Of a stretch of DNA of 64,000 nucleotides, positions 51,890 to 64,000 are shown one piece after another (position 1 is the stretch's first letter; each line of letters starts with the position of its first letter). The stretch is from the NCBI RefSeq assembly GCF_003386235.1, contig NZ_QRDZ01000006.1, forward strand, positions 113,047 to 177,046. Direction: 5' to 3'. Under the pieces are notes generated by a model that was not told the DNA's origin, did not search any database, and worked only from the letters and a program-made list of their open reading frames with translations. Source of the stretch: Cohnella phaseoli. GTDB lineage: Bacteria > Bacillota > Bacilli > Paenibacillales > Paenibacillaceae. A program made the position numbers and the translations under genes.

Positions 51890-52795
51890 ATGAGAAGCGG
51901 ACTGTTTAACGCAATATTTGCTTATATTATCTGGGGACTGCTCCCTCTATATTGGAAGGAATTCGCGGCAATGCCGGCCGGGGAGATTCTGTCGCACAGA
52001 ATCATCTGGTCGTTCGTTTTTGTCGCCGGATTAATCTCGCTGCAGAGGCGTTGGCGGGAGCTGTCCGTGCTGTTCAAAAATCGCGCGACGCTGCTGCCGC
52101 TTATCGCAAGCAGCCTGCTGATTTCGGTAAACTGGCTTGTTTTCATCTGGGCCGTCAATAACGGTCACGTCGTTGAGACAAGCCTGGGGTACTATTTGAC
52201 GCCGCTCATTAACGTGGCGCTGGCGATCGGATTTCTGCGAGAGAAGCCGTCGGGGGGGCAGTGGCTGGCCATTGCGCTAGCGGGAGCCGGCGTCGTTCTC
52301 GTTACAATCGATTATGGCAGCGTGCCTTGGGTGTCGTTGACGCTGTCGATCAGCTTTGGTCTCTACGGCCTCTTCAAGAAAAAGGTAAAGGTCGATTCTT
52401 CGGTCGGGCTGATGACAGAAACTGCGATCATCGTACCTGCGGCGTTAATCTATTGGAGCTATCTCGGCGTTTCGGATTCGGCAACCGCTTGGACGCTGCC
52501 GGGAGGATCGCTCGCGCTGCTGCTGTTCTCCGGAGCGGTTACGGCGCTGCCGCTGCTGCTGTTCGCCAATGCGGCGAAAAAGCTGCCGCTATCGCTGCTC
52601 GGCTTCATTCAGTATATCGGACCTACGCTGACGCTAATTCTGAGCGTAACCGTATTCGAAGAGACGGTCAGCCACGTAACGATGATCAGCTTTAGTTTGA
52701 TTTGGGCGGCGCTGATCGTGTACGCGGCGGCATCCATACGCGAAGCCCGGATCCATGCGTCGACGCTTAATGCCCGTGGAGGAGCCTCGAATTGA
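51890..52795 (+). CDS. rarD: EamA-family transporter RarD
   Basis: A protein of 301 residues with ten predicted membrane helices. The N-terminus GLFNAIFAYIIWGLLPLYWKEFAAMPAGEILSHRIIWSFVF is the RarD signature, with WLVFIWAVNNGHVVETSLGYYLTPLINV following. It belongs to the drug/metabolite transporter superfamily and was named for chloramphenicol sensitivity in Pseudomonas. The true substrate is unknown. Its stop overlaps the TTG start of the MFS gene, so the two are co-translated. Confidence 0.9.
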   Translation: MRSGLFNAIFAYIIWGLLPLYWKEFAAMPAGEILSHRIIWSFVFVAGLISLQRRWRELSVLFKNRATLLPLIASSLLISVNWLVFIWAVNNGHVVETSLGYYLTPLINVALAIGFLREKPSGGQWLAIALAGAGVVLVTIDYGSVPWVSLTLSISFGLYGLFKKKVKVDSSVGLMTETAIIVPAALIYWSYLGVSDSATAWTLPGGSLALLLFSGAVTALPLLLFANAAKKLPLSLLGFIQYIGPTLTLILSVTVFEETVSHVTMISFSLIWAALIVYAAASIREARIHASTLNARGGASN

Positions 52796-54030
52796 AGACA
52801 AACGCCCTAAGAACAAATTACTGGATGCTTCTGCTCGTCGTATTCGGAGGATTTCTCATTTTCGGATTTTCCGAGAATGTGAAAGGTCCGGCCATTCCGC
52901 GTATGCAAGCCGATTTCAGTCTAAATGAAACGCAACTGGGAATGCTTCTGGCATTCAACTCGCTCGGCTATCTGGTCGCTTGTTCTTTTACCGGAGCGCT
53001 GGCGGGTAAAATCGGCATCAAATGGACAGGAATCCTCTCGTTCGGCTCTATGGCCGTCTCCGGCGTGTTTATGTATGTGGCGGCCAATTACGTGCAGCTG
53101 TCGGCGTCTTATTTTCTCATGTACATCGGCAACGGGATGCTGGAAATCGGCCTGGCGATTATGGCGGCTCGCATTTTTACGAAAAACACCGGAGCGATGA
53201 TGAACCTCGCCCATTTCTTCTACGGTCTCAGCTCCGCGATCGCCCCGATTATCGCCGCATCGATGATGGGCTGGCAGCCGCTCGGCGGAGAGCTGGGCTG
53301 GCGGGGAATGTACCTGATTATGCTGTCGCTGTCTCTGCTGCCGATTATTCCGTCTCTGATGGCGAAGTTTCCGCAGGACGGCGAGGAGCACGGCGATCGC
53401 GTCACGATGAAGAGTATCGGAAAGGACCGGGCCGCATGGCTGATCGTGCTCGTCCTGTCGCTGGGAGTCGTCTCCGAGCTGGCCGTCGGCGGTTGGTTGG
53501 TCAACTATTTGGAGAAGGCGTACGACTGGTCGACCGGAGCCGCTTCCCGGATGCTGTCGATCTTCTTCGTCTTCTTCATGGCGGCACGACTGCTGCTCGG
53601 ACCGATCACGGATAAAATCGGCTATACGCTGTCGATCATCCTTATGGCGGCTTTCTCCGGCATATGCAGCCTTGCGGCTATACTGGCCGGCGAACCGGGG
53701 GCGATTCTGTTTGCGGTTGCGGGCATTGGCATCGCGCCGATCTATCCTACGGTGATGGCGATTCTGGCCAAACGGTATCCGCGCGGAACCGAGACGGCGA
53801 TTACGTTCACCGTCACGCTGATGGGGATCGCCTGCGTCATCGGCAATCTGCTGATCGGCGTCATTATCGACGGCTCCCAGAAGCTGTTCGGTGCAGGCAA
53901 AGAGGCCAAGGAAAGTCTGACGCTCGGCCTTCAGTTCGGTTACGGCTTTATCGCGCTGCTGGCGCTGCTCTGCTCTATAAGCTGCATTTATTTGTATGTC
54001 TATTTGCGCAGAAGGAACGAGCTGGTCTAG
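52792..54030 (+). CDS. MFS transporter
   Basis: A protein of 412 residues from the TTG at 52792, which overlaps the rarD stop and follows GGAGGAG. It has twelve predicted helices in two halves joined by a charged loop (FPQDGEEHGDRVTMKSIGKDR). Segments such as GFGFLIFGFSENVKGPAIPRMQADFSLNETQ-like start and GAMMNLAHFFYGLSSAIAPIIAA resemble the YfkF/fucose-permease-like branch. The substrate is unknown. Coupling with rarD suggests a shared export or uptake task. Confidence 0.85.
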   Translation: MKTNALRTNYWMLLLVVFGGFLIFGFSENVKGPAIPRMQADFSLNETQLGMLLAFNSLGYLVACSFTGALAGKIGIKWTGILSFGSMAVSGVFMYVAANYVQLSASYFLMYIGNGMLEIGLAIMAARIFTKNTGAMMNLAHFFYGLSSAIAPIIAASMMGWQPLGGELGWRGMYLIMLSLSLLPIIPSLMAKFPQDGEEHGDRVTMKSIGKDRAAWLIVLVLSLGVVSELAVGGWLVNYLEKAYDWSTGAASRMLSIFFVFFMAARLLLGPITDKIGYTLSIILMAAFSGICSLAAILAGEPGAILFAVAGIGIAPIYPTVMAILAKRYPRGTETAITFTVTLMGIACVIGNLLIGVIIDGSQKLFGAGKEAKESLTLGLQFGYGFIALLALLCSISCIYLYVYLRRRNELV

Positions 54031-54124
54031 TCGAACCTGCAAAAACACAATCATGAATGGGAATAGCCTCATATACTATCGGAAGTTTGTCATGCCGCTA
54101 ACAGATAGATAGGAGGGTATTCCC

Positions 54125-56098
54125 ATTTGCGTAAAAATCGCTTTTTTCGTAAAGCCCGGCTTGGACGCTTTCCTGCAGCCGATTATCGACCATCTTTCTC
54201 GGAAGTACGAAACCCGGAAATTCGTCGTTCGCCGCGCTGACGATATCGGGCAAGCCATGGAATGGGCGGACGTCTGCTGGTTCGAATGGTGCGACGATCT
54301 GATCGTGCGCGGCAGCCGCCTGCCGATTGCATCTTACCGGCGCATCGTGTGCAGGCTGCACAGCTACGAAGCGTTCACCGCCTACATTCATCAGGTGAAT
54401 TGGAAAGCGGTCGATTGGCTGATTTTCGACGGAAAACCGATTCAGGAGTATGTACTGAAACAGCTGCCAGCCTTATCAGAGGATCGCACCGTCGTCATTC
54501 CGAACGGGGTTATGCTGGAGAAATATCCGCTAGTGCAGCGTTCCAAAGGCTTCAACATCGCATACGCCGGATATATCAATTACAAAAAAGGTCCCATGCT
54601 TCTTCTGCATGCGTTCAAAGCGGTTCACGACCGTGACCCCAGGTATAAGCTGCATATTGCGGGCAAGTATCAGGATACGCGTTATCGGCTGTATTTCGAT
54701 CAAATGCTCGAAGAGCTGGGATTGACGGACAGCGTCCGATTCGACGGTTGGCAGTCCGATCTGAACGCTTATCTGCAAGACAAGCATTACATCATTTCGA
54801 GCAGTCTGCTGGAGAGCCAGCATATGTCGGTTATGGAAGCGATGTCTGCGGGAATTAAGCCGCTTGTCCACAATTTTTACGGAGCGAAAAAAATATACGA
54901 CGAGAAATGGGTATGGAGTACGATCGGAGAGCTGGTCGATAGAGTCGTCGAGGACGAGTACAATTCCGAAGAATATCGCGCTTTCGTGGAAAATCGTTAT
55001 TCGTTCGCGGATAACGCGCGCAAGATCGAAGAGCTGTTGCATTCGCTGCTTCTGCCTGCTGTCGATTCGTCCAGTCCCGTCGCCGAGATCGCGCCTAAGA
55101 TTACGATCGGCATGATTAACTGCAACTATGGTCGGTTTCTGGACGAATGCCTGCAATCGGTCATTAGCCAGACCTATCCGAACAAGGAAATTCTTATCGT
55201 CGATGACGGATCGACAGACGATTCCCTGGCCAAAATCGCAAGCTATCGCGCGATCGACCCATCAATTCGGTTAATCGCTCATCCGAAGAACGTCGGGCTG
55301 CCGGACGTCGCCATTCAGGAGATTTTTCAAGAAGCTGCCGGCGAATACGCTTTGATTGTGAGCGCGGACGACTATCTTCCGCACGACCGGGTGCTTGAAC
55401 AATATATGGACTGCTTCCGCGGCCGCGACGATCTGGAATACGCATATGGAAACCTTAGACTCGTCGACGAACAGGGCAAATCGATCGGGGAGTGGGCGTA
55501 TCGCGGTTACACTGCGGAGGAGGCGGTTCGCGCTATTTTCCACAGGATGGGTTCCGGCGTCATTCCGATGGTGGGCCTTTATAAATTGTCTTATTACCGA
55601 GATCGGCAGGCCGCATGGGTAGTCAATCCTAAAAAGCCGCTTGCCGGCGACGTCTTAAATAGTCTCGTCAATCTGAAGGCAGGGTGGAAAACCCATTGGA
55701 TGAATAAGCCCGTTCTCTGCTATCGCAAGCATAGAAGCAGCATATCCAACAAGATCGAAAAACGCATCCAATCCCTTGTCATCGTTCTGGAGTATCTCAT
55801 CGAGAGTTTTCCCGAAGAGGTCTATCTTCCGCGCGCGGATTGGGACAAATTCCAGCCGGAACAGCGTACGGCCTTGAAATGCTTCGAGATCGGACAGATG
55901 TACGGCAAAATGACCCGCAGCTACTGCAGTAACGGATGGATCAGATCCTATTCCGCCGAACGGAAGCGGGAGTGCCTTGGACCGTTAACCGAGCGAATGA
56001 GGCACTATTTCGATCTAAGCCTTGCAAGCGACGATGCCCACAGATCCCGGATCGAGGCCATATGCGTCGATGTCGACGACGATTTAATGAAGAAATGA
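54125..56098 (+). CDS. Two-domain glycosyltransferase (GT4-type plus GT2-type)
   Basis: A protein of about 657 residues. AGGAGGG at 54111-54117 stands 7 bases before an in-frame ATT (54125). No ATG, GTG or TTG lies in frame until TTG at 54161, which would cut the conserved start CVKIAFFVKPGLDAF. ATT therefore seems to be the start codon. The N-terminal GT-B half (about 1-310) has VVIPNGVMLEKYPLV and SSSLLESQHMSVMEAMSAGIKP. The C-terminal GT-A half (about 320-560) has ITIGMINCNYGRFLDECLQSV, EILIVDDGSTDDSL and ALIVSADDYL. It probably transfers two sugars to a surface glycan or protein, which fits the nucleotide-sugar and collagen-like genes downstream. Confidence 0.82.
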   Translation: MCVKIAFFVKPGLDAFLQPIIDHLSRKYETRKFVVRRADDIGQAMEWADVCWFEWCDDLIVRGSRLPIASYRRIVCRLHSYEAFTAYIHQVNWKAVDWLIFDGKPIQEYVLKQLPALSEDRTVVIPNGVMLEKYPLVQRSKGFNIAYAGYINYKKGPMLLLHAFKAVHDRDPRYKLHIAGKYQDTRYRLYFDQMLEELGLTDSVRFDGWQSDLNAYLQDKHYIISSSLLESQHMSVMEAMSAGIKPLVHNFYGAKKIYDEKWVWSTIGELVDRVVEDEYNSEEYRAFVENRYSFADNARKIEELLHSLLLPAVDSSSPVAEIAPKITIGMINCNYGRFLDECLQSVISQTYPNKEILIVDDGSTDDSLAKIASYRAIDPSIRLIAHPKNVGLPDVAIQEIFQEAAGEYALIVSADDYLPHDRVLEQYMDCFRGRDDLEYAYGNLRLVDEQGKSIGEWAYRGYTAEEAVRAIFHRMGSGVIPMVGLYKLSYYRDRQAAWVVNPKKPLAGDVLNSLVNLKAGWKTHWMNKPVLCYRKHRSSISNKIEKRIQSLVIVLEYLIESFPEEVYLPRADWDKFQPEQRTALKCFEIGQMYGKMTRSYCSNGWIRSYSAERKRECLGPLTERMRHYFDLSLASDDAHRSRIEAICVDVDDDLMKK

Positions 56099-56113
56099 GT
56101 TCATATAAACGAT

Positions 56114-56180
56114 CCACCCGAGTCGATGGAGAAGTCGGGTTCAAAATGACACCATGACTCTTAGATCGGTACTCGGGTGG
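56114..56180. other. Inverted repeat between convergent genes
   Basis: CCACCCGAGT (56114-56123) and ACTCGGGTGG (56171-56180) are perfect complements 47 bases apart, in the 111-base gap between the convergent glycosyltransferase and oxidoreductase genes. It may act as a terminator for either strand, but the loop is long and there is no T tract. Confidence 0.35.
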
Positions 56181-56209
56181 AGAGTCCGGAGGAGAGGCTT
56201 GTGAGTTAG

Positions 56210-57280
56210 CTACCTGGGACCTGCGGACATCGATTCCGTATCGAAAGACGAGAGCGGCACACGGACGGGAACGCCCAGACGCGACGACTCGTAGACGGCG
56301 AAGGCAACCTCCAAAGATCGGCGGGCTTCCGCGGCCGATACGGCCGATTGTCTATCTTCAGCCGCTCCCTGAAGCGCAGCGATAAACTGTCCATACATTT
56401 CTGCATGCTCGTTGACCGCTGTGAGAGGAAAGGAAGGGACGGGAAATTCGTCGGAGTGCCAGCGTTGGACCTCCGTCAGATTGACTCCGCCAATGCGAAT
56501 CGTTCCCCGATCGCCGACGAGCGTCAGCGACTGCTCCAGGTTGTTCGGCTTGCAGAGCGTCGTCGCCTCAATGCTGCCGACCGCGCCACCGGCAAACCGG
56601 ATCGTTGCTGCAGCCGTTTCTTCCGTCTCTTTGGCGGATGCTCCCCTTCCGATCAATCCGTATACCGAATCCGGACGTTCGTCCATCAGCCAAAGAAGCA
56701 GGTCGATGAGATGAACGCCTTGATTCAGCAGCATGCCCCCATCCATCTTCCATGTTCCTCTCCATTCGGATGAGGCGTAATAGTCCCGAGAACGATTCAG
56801 AAGGATCGAAACGGAACCCATTCGCAGTTTTCCCAGCGCTCCTTGGCCAATCCAACTCTTGGCAAGTCGCAAAAGCGGGCGATAGCGAAGCTGATGACAG
56901 ACTTGCACGCGCAGCCCGCATGCCGAGGCCAGCTCGGCAATGGCGTCGGCGTCCTTCAGGGACAGGGCGATCGGCTTTTCCAGAAGCACGTGTTTTCCGG
57001 CTCGCAGCGATTCCGTTGCCCACCTGGCGTGCATAAAGGAGGGGGCGGCAATGACGACGGCATCTATTCGGGAATCTTGCACAAGGCGACTCGGATCCGT
57101 ATAGACGGCGACGGACGATTCCGATATGGAGCGGGCTAGGGCATATTTCCGGGCGAGAGCAGCCATTCTTTCCGGAACGGGATCGGCCAGCGCGACTAGT
57201 TCGGCATCCCCGCTGGCAATGATGGATTCCGCGTGTTTGGTTGCGATGCTTCCGCAGCCGATCAGACCGAAACGAATCAT
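56210..57280 (-). CDS. wbpB: Gfo/Idh/MocA oxidoreductase, WbpB-like nucleotide-sugar 3-dehydrogenase
   Basis: A protein of 356 residues from the ATG at 57280, with AGGGGGAG upstream. The open frame runs further back into the aminotransferase gene without support. The Rossmann start is IRFGLIGCGSIATKHAESI, the EKP motif is GKHVLLEKPIALS, and the C-terminal domain has GGMLLNQGVHLIDLLLWLMDERP. In the WbpA-B-E-D pathway this enzyme oxidises C3 of UDP-GlcNAcA. It overlaps the aminotransferase gene by 4 bases, matching the WbpB-WbpE coupling known from Pseudomonas. The assignment rests on gene company. Confidence 0.82.
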   Translation of the reverse strand: MIRFGLIGCGSIATKHAESIIASGDAELVALADPVPERMAALARKYALARSISESSVAVYTDPSRLVQDSRIDAVVIAAPSFMHARWATESLRAGKHVLLEKPIALSLKDADAIAELASACGLRVQVCHQLRYRPLLRLAKSWIGQGALGKLRMGSVSILLNRSRDYYASSEWRGTWKMDGGMLLNQGVHLIDLLLWLMDERPDSVYGLIGRGASAKETEETAAATIRFAGGAVGSIEATTLCKPNNLEQSLTLVGDRGTIRIGGVNLTEVQRWHSDEFPVPSFPLTAVNEHAEMYGQFIAALQGAAEDRQSAVSAAEARRSLEVAFAVYESSRLGVPVRVPLSSFDTESMSAGPR

Positions 57281-58392
57281 TTCGCTCCCCCTTTCTCCGC
57301 GAAGTCTTGAAGAACGGCAATGACAAGCTCCTGCTCCCGATCCGTCAGCAAAGGACCCATCGGCAATGCCAGAACTTCCTCGGATAGCTTCTCCGCCAAC
57401 GGGAAATCTCCGACGGAATAGCCAAGGGAAGCATAGACGCGCTGGAGATGCAGAGGGCGGGGATAGTAGACGCCGGTCTGAATGTTTCTTGCCAGCAGGG
57501 CTTCGCGAATGTCGTCTCGTCGCGGGCTCGTAATGCAATAAAGGTTGTAGGCATGGAAACGTCCGTCCTCCGTTGCCGGAACCTCCAACAACGATGTAAG
57601 CGAACGAAGCCCCTCGTCGTACGATTGAGCTAAAGCGCGTCTCCTCTTAATCCACGCTTCAACATGACCCGTTGTCACAAGCAGAATGGCGGCATGAATT
57701 TCATCCAGTCGGCTGTTGTAACCGAGCGTATCATGGTAATACCGTTTGGAGCTCCCGTGCTGCCGCAGCATTCTGAGTCGTTTCGCAAGTTCGGCGTCCG
57801 ACGTGACGACAATTCCTCCGTCCCCCATCGTTCCTAGATTTTTACTAGGAAAAAAAGAGAAGCAACCCGCTTTCCCGATCGTGCCGACGGGTTTCCCACG
57901 ATAATTTGCGCCAAAAGCTTGACAGGCATCTTCGATGACTAGCAGTCCTCGTCGTTCCGCGATGGACTGAATTTTGCCCAGATCGGCAGGCTGTCCAAAC
58001 AGATGCACAGGGAGTATCGCTTTCGTCTGAGGCGTGATGGCCGCTTCGACCCGTTCCGGATCGAGGCTCCAGAACGAATCGATATCGACGAATACCGGAA
58101 CGGCTCCCACTCTGGAGATCGCCTCTGCGGTGGCGAAGAAAGAGTAGGGAGTCGTGATTACCTCGTCCCCCGTTCCGACTCCAAGCGCATCGAGCGTAAG
58201 CACGAGCGCGTCCGTGCCGTTGGCCACCGCGACGGAGTGGTTAGCGCCGGTCATTTGAGAAATCCGTTTTTCCAGTTTCTCTACTTTCGGGCCTAAAATA
58301 TAACTTCCTTGTTCGATCGTATCGGTGATTTCGCGGAGAATTTCATCTTTAAGCAAGCGGAATTGCCGGGCTACCGGCATTAATTCGATCAA
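57277..58392 (-). CDS. wbpE: DegT/DnrJ/EryC1 aminotransferase, WbpE-like
   Basis: A protein of 371 residues from the TTG at 58392, 8 bases after AAGGAGGG. An upstream ATG at 58497 has no ribosome site. PLP-dependent fold motifs are GTDALVLTLDALGVGTGDEVITTPYSFFATAEA, VIEDACQAFGANY and the Schiff-base lysine in FFPSKNLGTMGDGG (Lys184). It should transaminate the 3-keto sugar made by the downstream WbpB-like enzyme to the 3-amino form, using glutamate. It is first in a minus-strand pair, divergent from the acetyltransferase and dehydrogenase genes. Confidence 0.88.
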   Translation of the reverse strand: MIELMPVARQFRLLKDEILREITDTIEQGSYILGPKVEKLEKRISQMTGANHSVAVANGTDALVLTLDALGVGTGDEVITTPYSFFATAEAISRVGAVPVFVDIDSFWSLDPERVEAAITPQTKAILPVHLFGQPADLGKIQSIAERRGLLVIEDACQAFGANYRGKPVGTIGKAGCFSFFPSKNLGTMGDGGIVVTSDAELAKRLRMLRQHGSSKRYYHDTLGYNSRLDEIHAAILLVTTGHVEAWIKRRRALAQSYDEGLRSLTSLLEVPATEDGRFHAYNLYCITSPRRDDIREALLARNIQTGVYYPRPLHLQRVYASLGYSVGDFPLAEKLSEEVLALPMGPLLTDREQELVIAVLQDFAEKGGAK

Positions 58393-58556
58393 TTGCCCAC
58401 CCTCCTTGCTCCTAGTTGATTGTACAAGGTATGCATCACGGATTCCGCCCGCTTCCGCTCCCACACTAGCAACCGGTTTTGGACTTGCATAAATCATGTA
58501 AGTGACGCTCCCACAGAAAACAGATCGCTGAACGCCAACGGAGAAGGAGGAACGAC

Positions 58557-59255
58557 ATGATGATAGATCCTTCCGCGTCTTTGGGAAGCAATGTTTTCGT
58601 CGGTCGCCATGCGGTAATCGAATCCGGCGTGACGATCGGCGACAACGTTACAATCGGTTACGGCGCGATCATTCGAGCCGGCACGACGATAGAAAACGGA
58701 GTGAGCGTCGGAGATCTGACGGTACTCGGCAAGAAACCGACAGGCAACAAGAAAAAGGCGGTAAAACCGCCGTCAAACCTCCCGCCTCTAGTTATCGGAG
58801 AAGGCGCGTCGATCGGGTGCAATTGCGTCATTTATCTCGGAGTATCGCTTGGCGCGGATGTACTTGTCGGGGATTTGGCCAGCATTCGCGAATTTGTGTC
58901 GATCGGCGAAAGCACCATTGTCGGCAGGAGTGCGGTCGTTGAGCCGCATACGGTGATCGGCAGGTTCGTCACGATCCAAACGTCTTGCTACATTACAAGT
59001 AATATGCTGATCGAAGACGATGTCTTCATCGGTCCGTGCTGTTCGACTTCCAACGACAAATATATGGGAAGCGGAAGAGAAGCTCATCAGGGACCGATCA
59101 TCCGGCGGGGAGCCAAAATCGGCAACAATGCGACGCTTCTTCCCGGAATCCGCATTGGAGAGAGAGCCGTCGTCGGAGCCGGGGCGGTAATTACGCGGGA
59201 TGTCCCGCCGGATTCCACGTATGTTGGCAATCCGGGCAGACCCTTGACGAGATAG
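58557..59255 (+). CDS. wbpD: Left-handed beta-helix N-acetyltransferase, WbpD-like
   Basis: A protein of 232 residues made almost wholly of hexapeptide repeats (for example GVTIGDNVTIGYGAII, VGRSAVVEPHTVIGRFVTIQ, GARIGENAVVGAG-like coils), with the catalytic loop region CCSTSNDKYMG and the end VTRDVPPDSTYVGNPGRPL. The ATG follows GGAGGA. It would acetylate the 3-amino group to give the diacetamido uronic acid nucleotide. It acts as a trimer. The next gene is the dehydrogenase that starts the same pathway, 12 bases on. Confidence 0.85.
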   Translation: MMIDPSASLGSNVFVGRHAVIESGVTIGDNVTIGYGAIIRAGTTIENGVSVGDLTVLGKKPTGNKKKAVKPPSNLPPLVIGEGASIGCNCVIYLGVSLGADVLVGDLASIREFVSIGESTIVGRSAVVEPHTVIGRFVTIQTSCYITSNMLIEDDVFIGPCCSTSNDKYMGSGREAHQGPIIRRGAKIGNNATLLPGIRIGERAVVGAGAVITRDVPPDSTYVGNPGRPLTR

Positions 59256-59267
59256 GAAGGTGAAAGA

Positions 59268-60602
59268 ATGACCCAAGCGCAGAGCGGTCCCGGCGTGATT
59301 CCTGACCCGGGACGCATTCAAATCGTCGGACTTGGCTATGTGGGCTTGCCGCTAGCCGTATTATTCGCGGAACAAGGCTTTTTCGTAACGGGGGTGGATG
59401 TGGATAAGAAGAAGATCGAACTTCTGGAGAAAGGAAGAAGTTATGTAAAAGATTTGGCGGATGAAGAACTGGGAGCCGCGTTGGCGTCGGGAAGATTTTG
59501 TCCGACCGCCCGATACGACGATTCCGCTCAAGCGGAAACGATTATTCTATGCGTTCCGACGCCGTTGTCGGATCGGTTGACTCCGGATATGAGCTATCTT
59601 CATGCCGCCGTATACGAAATTGGCACACGGCTTCGTCCGGGACAGCTCGTCGTTTTGGAAAGCTCGACTTATCCCGGTACGACCTCGGAAGAAATGGTGC
59701 CTATTCTGGAGCGGGAAAGCGGTCTTAAAGCAGGGCTCGATTTCAACGTCGGATACTCACCCGAGCGGATCGACCCGGGAAACACAAAGTATAAGGTGAG
59801 GGATATCCCGAAGGTTGTCAGCGGTCTGACGCCGACTTGTCTACGAAGAACGGAAGCGTTGTACGCTCGAACTTTCGGGCAAACCGTGAAGGTATCTTCT
59901 CCCGAGGTTGCGGAGATGACGAAGCTGCTGGAGAACACTTACCGGCTTATTAATATCTCGTTCATGAACGAGATGGCGATGCTGTGCGATACGATGGGAA
60001 TCGACCTCTGGGAAGCGATTGAAGCCGCGAAGACGAAATCGTTCGGCTATGCGGCGTTCTATCCCGGTCCGGGCGTCGGAGGGCACTGTATTCCGGTCGA
60101 TCCCCTCTATCTTCAATGGAAGGCCTGCGAATTCGGAACGAAGAGCGCTTTTATCGAGTTGGCAGAAAAGTTGAACCGCAATATGGCGGATTATTTGCTG
60201 AAAAGAGTTCAAGACAGACTTGGAAACGGTTTTCGTACGGCGGTTATTTATGGCGTCGCCTATAAGAAGGACATCGGCGACGTTCGCGAATCGGCCGCGA
60301 TCCAGCTAATCGAACGGTTGCTGGACGAAGGGATACATGTCGCTTATCACGATCCGAATGTGCCTGTCATCCGCATCCGCAATCGCGAGATCGAGAGCTC
60401 CGAGTTGTCGGACGAACTGCTGAACAAGGCAGATTGCGTATTTATTATGGCGGATCATACGGGGATACCGGTTCAAAGGATTGTTTCCGAAGCTCGTTTT
60501 ATCGTGGATACGAGAAATGCGACATTCGGCAGGAACGGGGAGCATATTTACCGTTTCGGAAGCGGAAATGTCGGGCTTGAACGCAAAAATCCGCACGCAT
60601 GA
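59268..60602 (+). CDS. wbpA: UDP-N-acetyl-D-glucosamine 6-dehydrogenase, WbpA-like
   Basis: A protein of 444 residues. The NAD-binding start is IQIVGLGYVGLPLAVLFAEQGF, the central domain has EVAEMTKLLENTYRLINISFMNEMAMLCD, and the catalytic loop GPGVGGHCIPVDPLYL carries Cys274. The C-terminal UDP-binding domain has GVAYKKDIGDVRESAAIQLIERLL. It oxidises C6 of UDP-GlcNAc (or UDP-ManNAc, as WecC does) to the uronic acid in two NAD-dependent steps. The GlcNAc assignment rests on the accompanying WbpB, WbpE and WbpD-like genes. It is the last gene before the collagen-like protein. Confidence 0.9.
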   Translation: MTQAQSGPGVIPDPGRIQIVGLGYVGLPLAVLFAEQGFFVTGVDVDKKKIELLEKGRSYVKDLADEELGAALASGRFCPTARYDDSAQAETIILCVPTPLSDRLTPDMSYLHAAVYEIGTRLRPGQLVVLESSTYPGTTSEEMVPILERESGLKAGLDFNVGYSPERIDPGNTKYKVRDIPKVVSGLTPTCLRRTEALYARTFGQTVKVSSPEVAEMTKLLENTYRLINISFMNEMAMLCDTMGIDLWEAIEAAKTKSFGYAAFYPGPGVGGHCIPVDPLYLQWKACEFGTKSAFIELAEKLNRNMADYLLKRVQDRLGNGFRTAVIYGVAYKKDIGDVRESAAIQLIERLLDEGIHVAYHDPNVPVIRIRNREIESSELSDELLNKADCVFIMADHTGIPVQRIVSEARFIVDTRNATFGRNGEHIYRFGSGNVGLERKNPHA

Positions 60603-60612
60603 AGGCGGATAA

Positions 60613-64000
<3,388 letters not shown>

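Noticed and set aside
57281..57538. Upstream extension of the WbpB-like gene
   Set aside because: It overlaps the aminotransferase coding region in another frame, and the ATG at 57280 has a strong ribosome site and the conserved Rossmann start.

Overview
The window looks like chromosomal DNA of a GC-rich, spore-forming Paenibacillaceae bacterium (Paenibacillus or Cohnella type). The grounds are YesM/YesN-type sensor kinase/AraC-type regulator pairs beside LplB/LplC-type sugar transporters, SLH-anchored surface proteins, AraC-SBP iron regulators with Fur boxes, a leucine T-box, frequent GTG/TTG starts with strong AGGAGG sites, and an NTTRR-F1-type collagen-like protein. I saw no rRNA, tRNA, CRISPR array, prophage or intact insertion sequence. 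The genus call is inference.

Layout. 1-6.7 kb is a siderophore-iron region: an AraC/substrate-binding reading frame that crosses an internal promoter and Fur box, two FecCD permeases, an AraC-SBP fusion regulator and a second Fur-boxed binding lipoprotein. No ATPase gene is present. 6.9-12.3 kb holds a two-gene surface module: a secreted dockerin/Ig-like protein and a cohesin protein with three SLH domains. 12.4-21.8 kb holds an oxidoreductase and carbohydrate system 1 (SBP, two permeases, kinase, regulator, second SBP) with two cre-like sites. 22.5-31.9 kb is system 2 (kinase, regulator, SBP, two permeases, GH78 rhamnosidase). 31.9-33.7 kb is a TetR/serine-hydrolase pair with a perfect operator. 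33.75-34.15 kb is an intergenic tandem-repeat array. 34.4-37.8 kb is a divergent LacI/GH3 pair with palindromic operators. 38-45.2 kb is system 3: divergent LplC/LplB permeases versus kinase, regulator and SBP, with a shared direct-repeat motif before both transporter units. 45.3-48.2 kb has small regulators and redox genes. 48.2-50.1 kb is leuA behind a T-box. 50.2-54 kb has a cupin protein, DedA, RarD and an MFS transporter.

54.1-64 kb is a surface-glycan/collagen region: a two-domain glycosyltransferase with an apparent ATT start, a divergent set of four genes matching WbpB, WbpE, WbpD and WbpA (UDP-GlcNAc to a diacetamido uronic acid nucleotide), then a very large collagen-like protein running off the window.

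How it fits together: most of the window serves sensing and uptake of plant-type oligosaccharides and iron, plus cell-surface display. Three kinase/regulator pairs each sit with their own binding protein and permeases, but none of the transport loci encodes its ATPase, so a shared MsmX-type (sugar) and YusV-type (iron) ATPase elsewhere is the likely partner. The sugar genes before the collagen-like protein suggest it may be glycosylated, with Thr in most Y positions as candidate sites.
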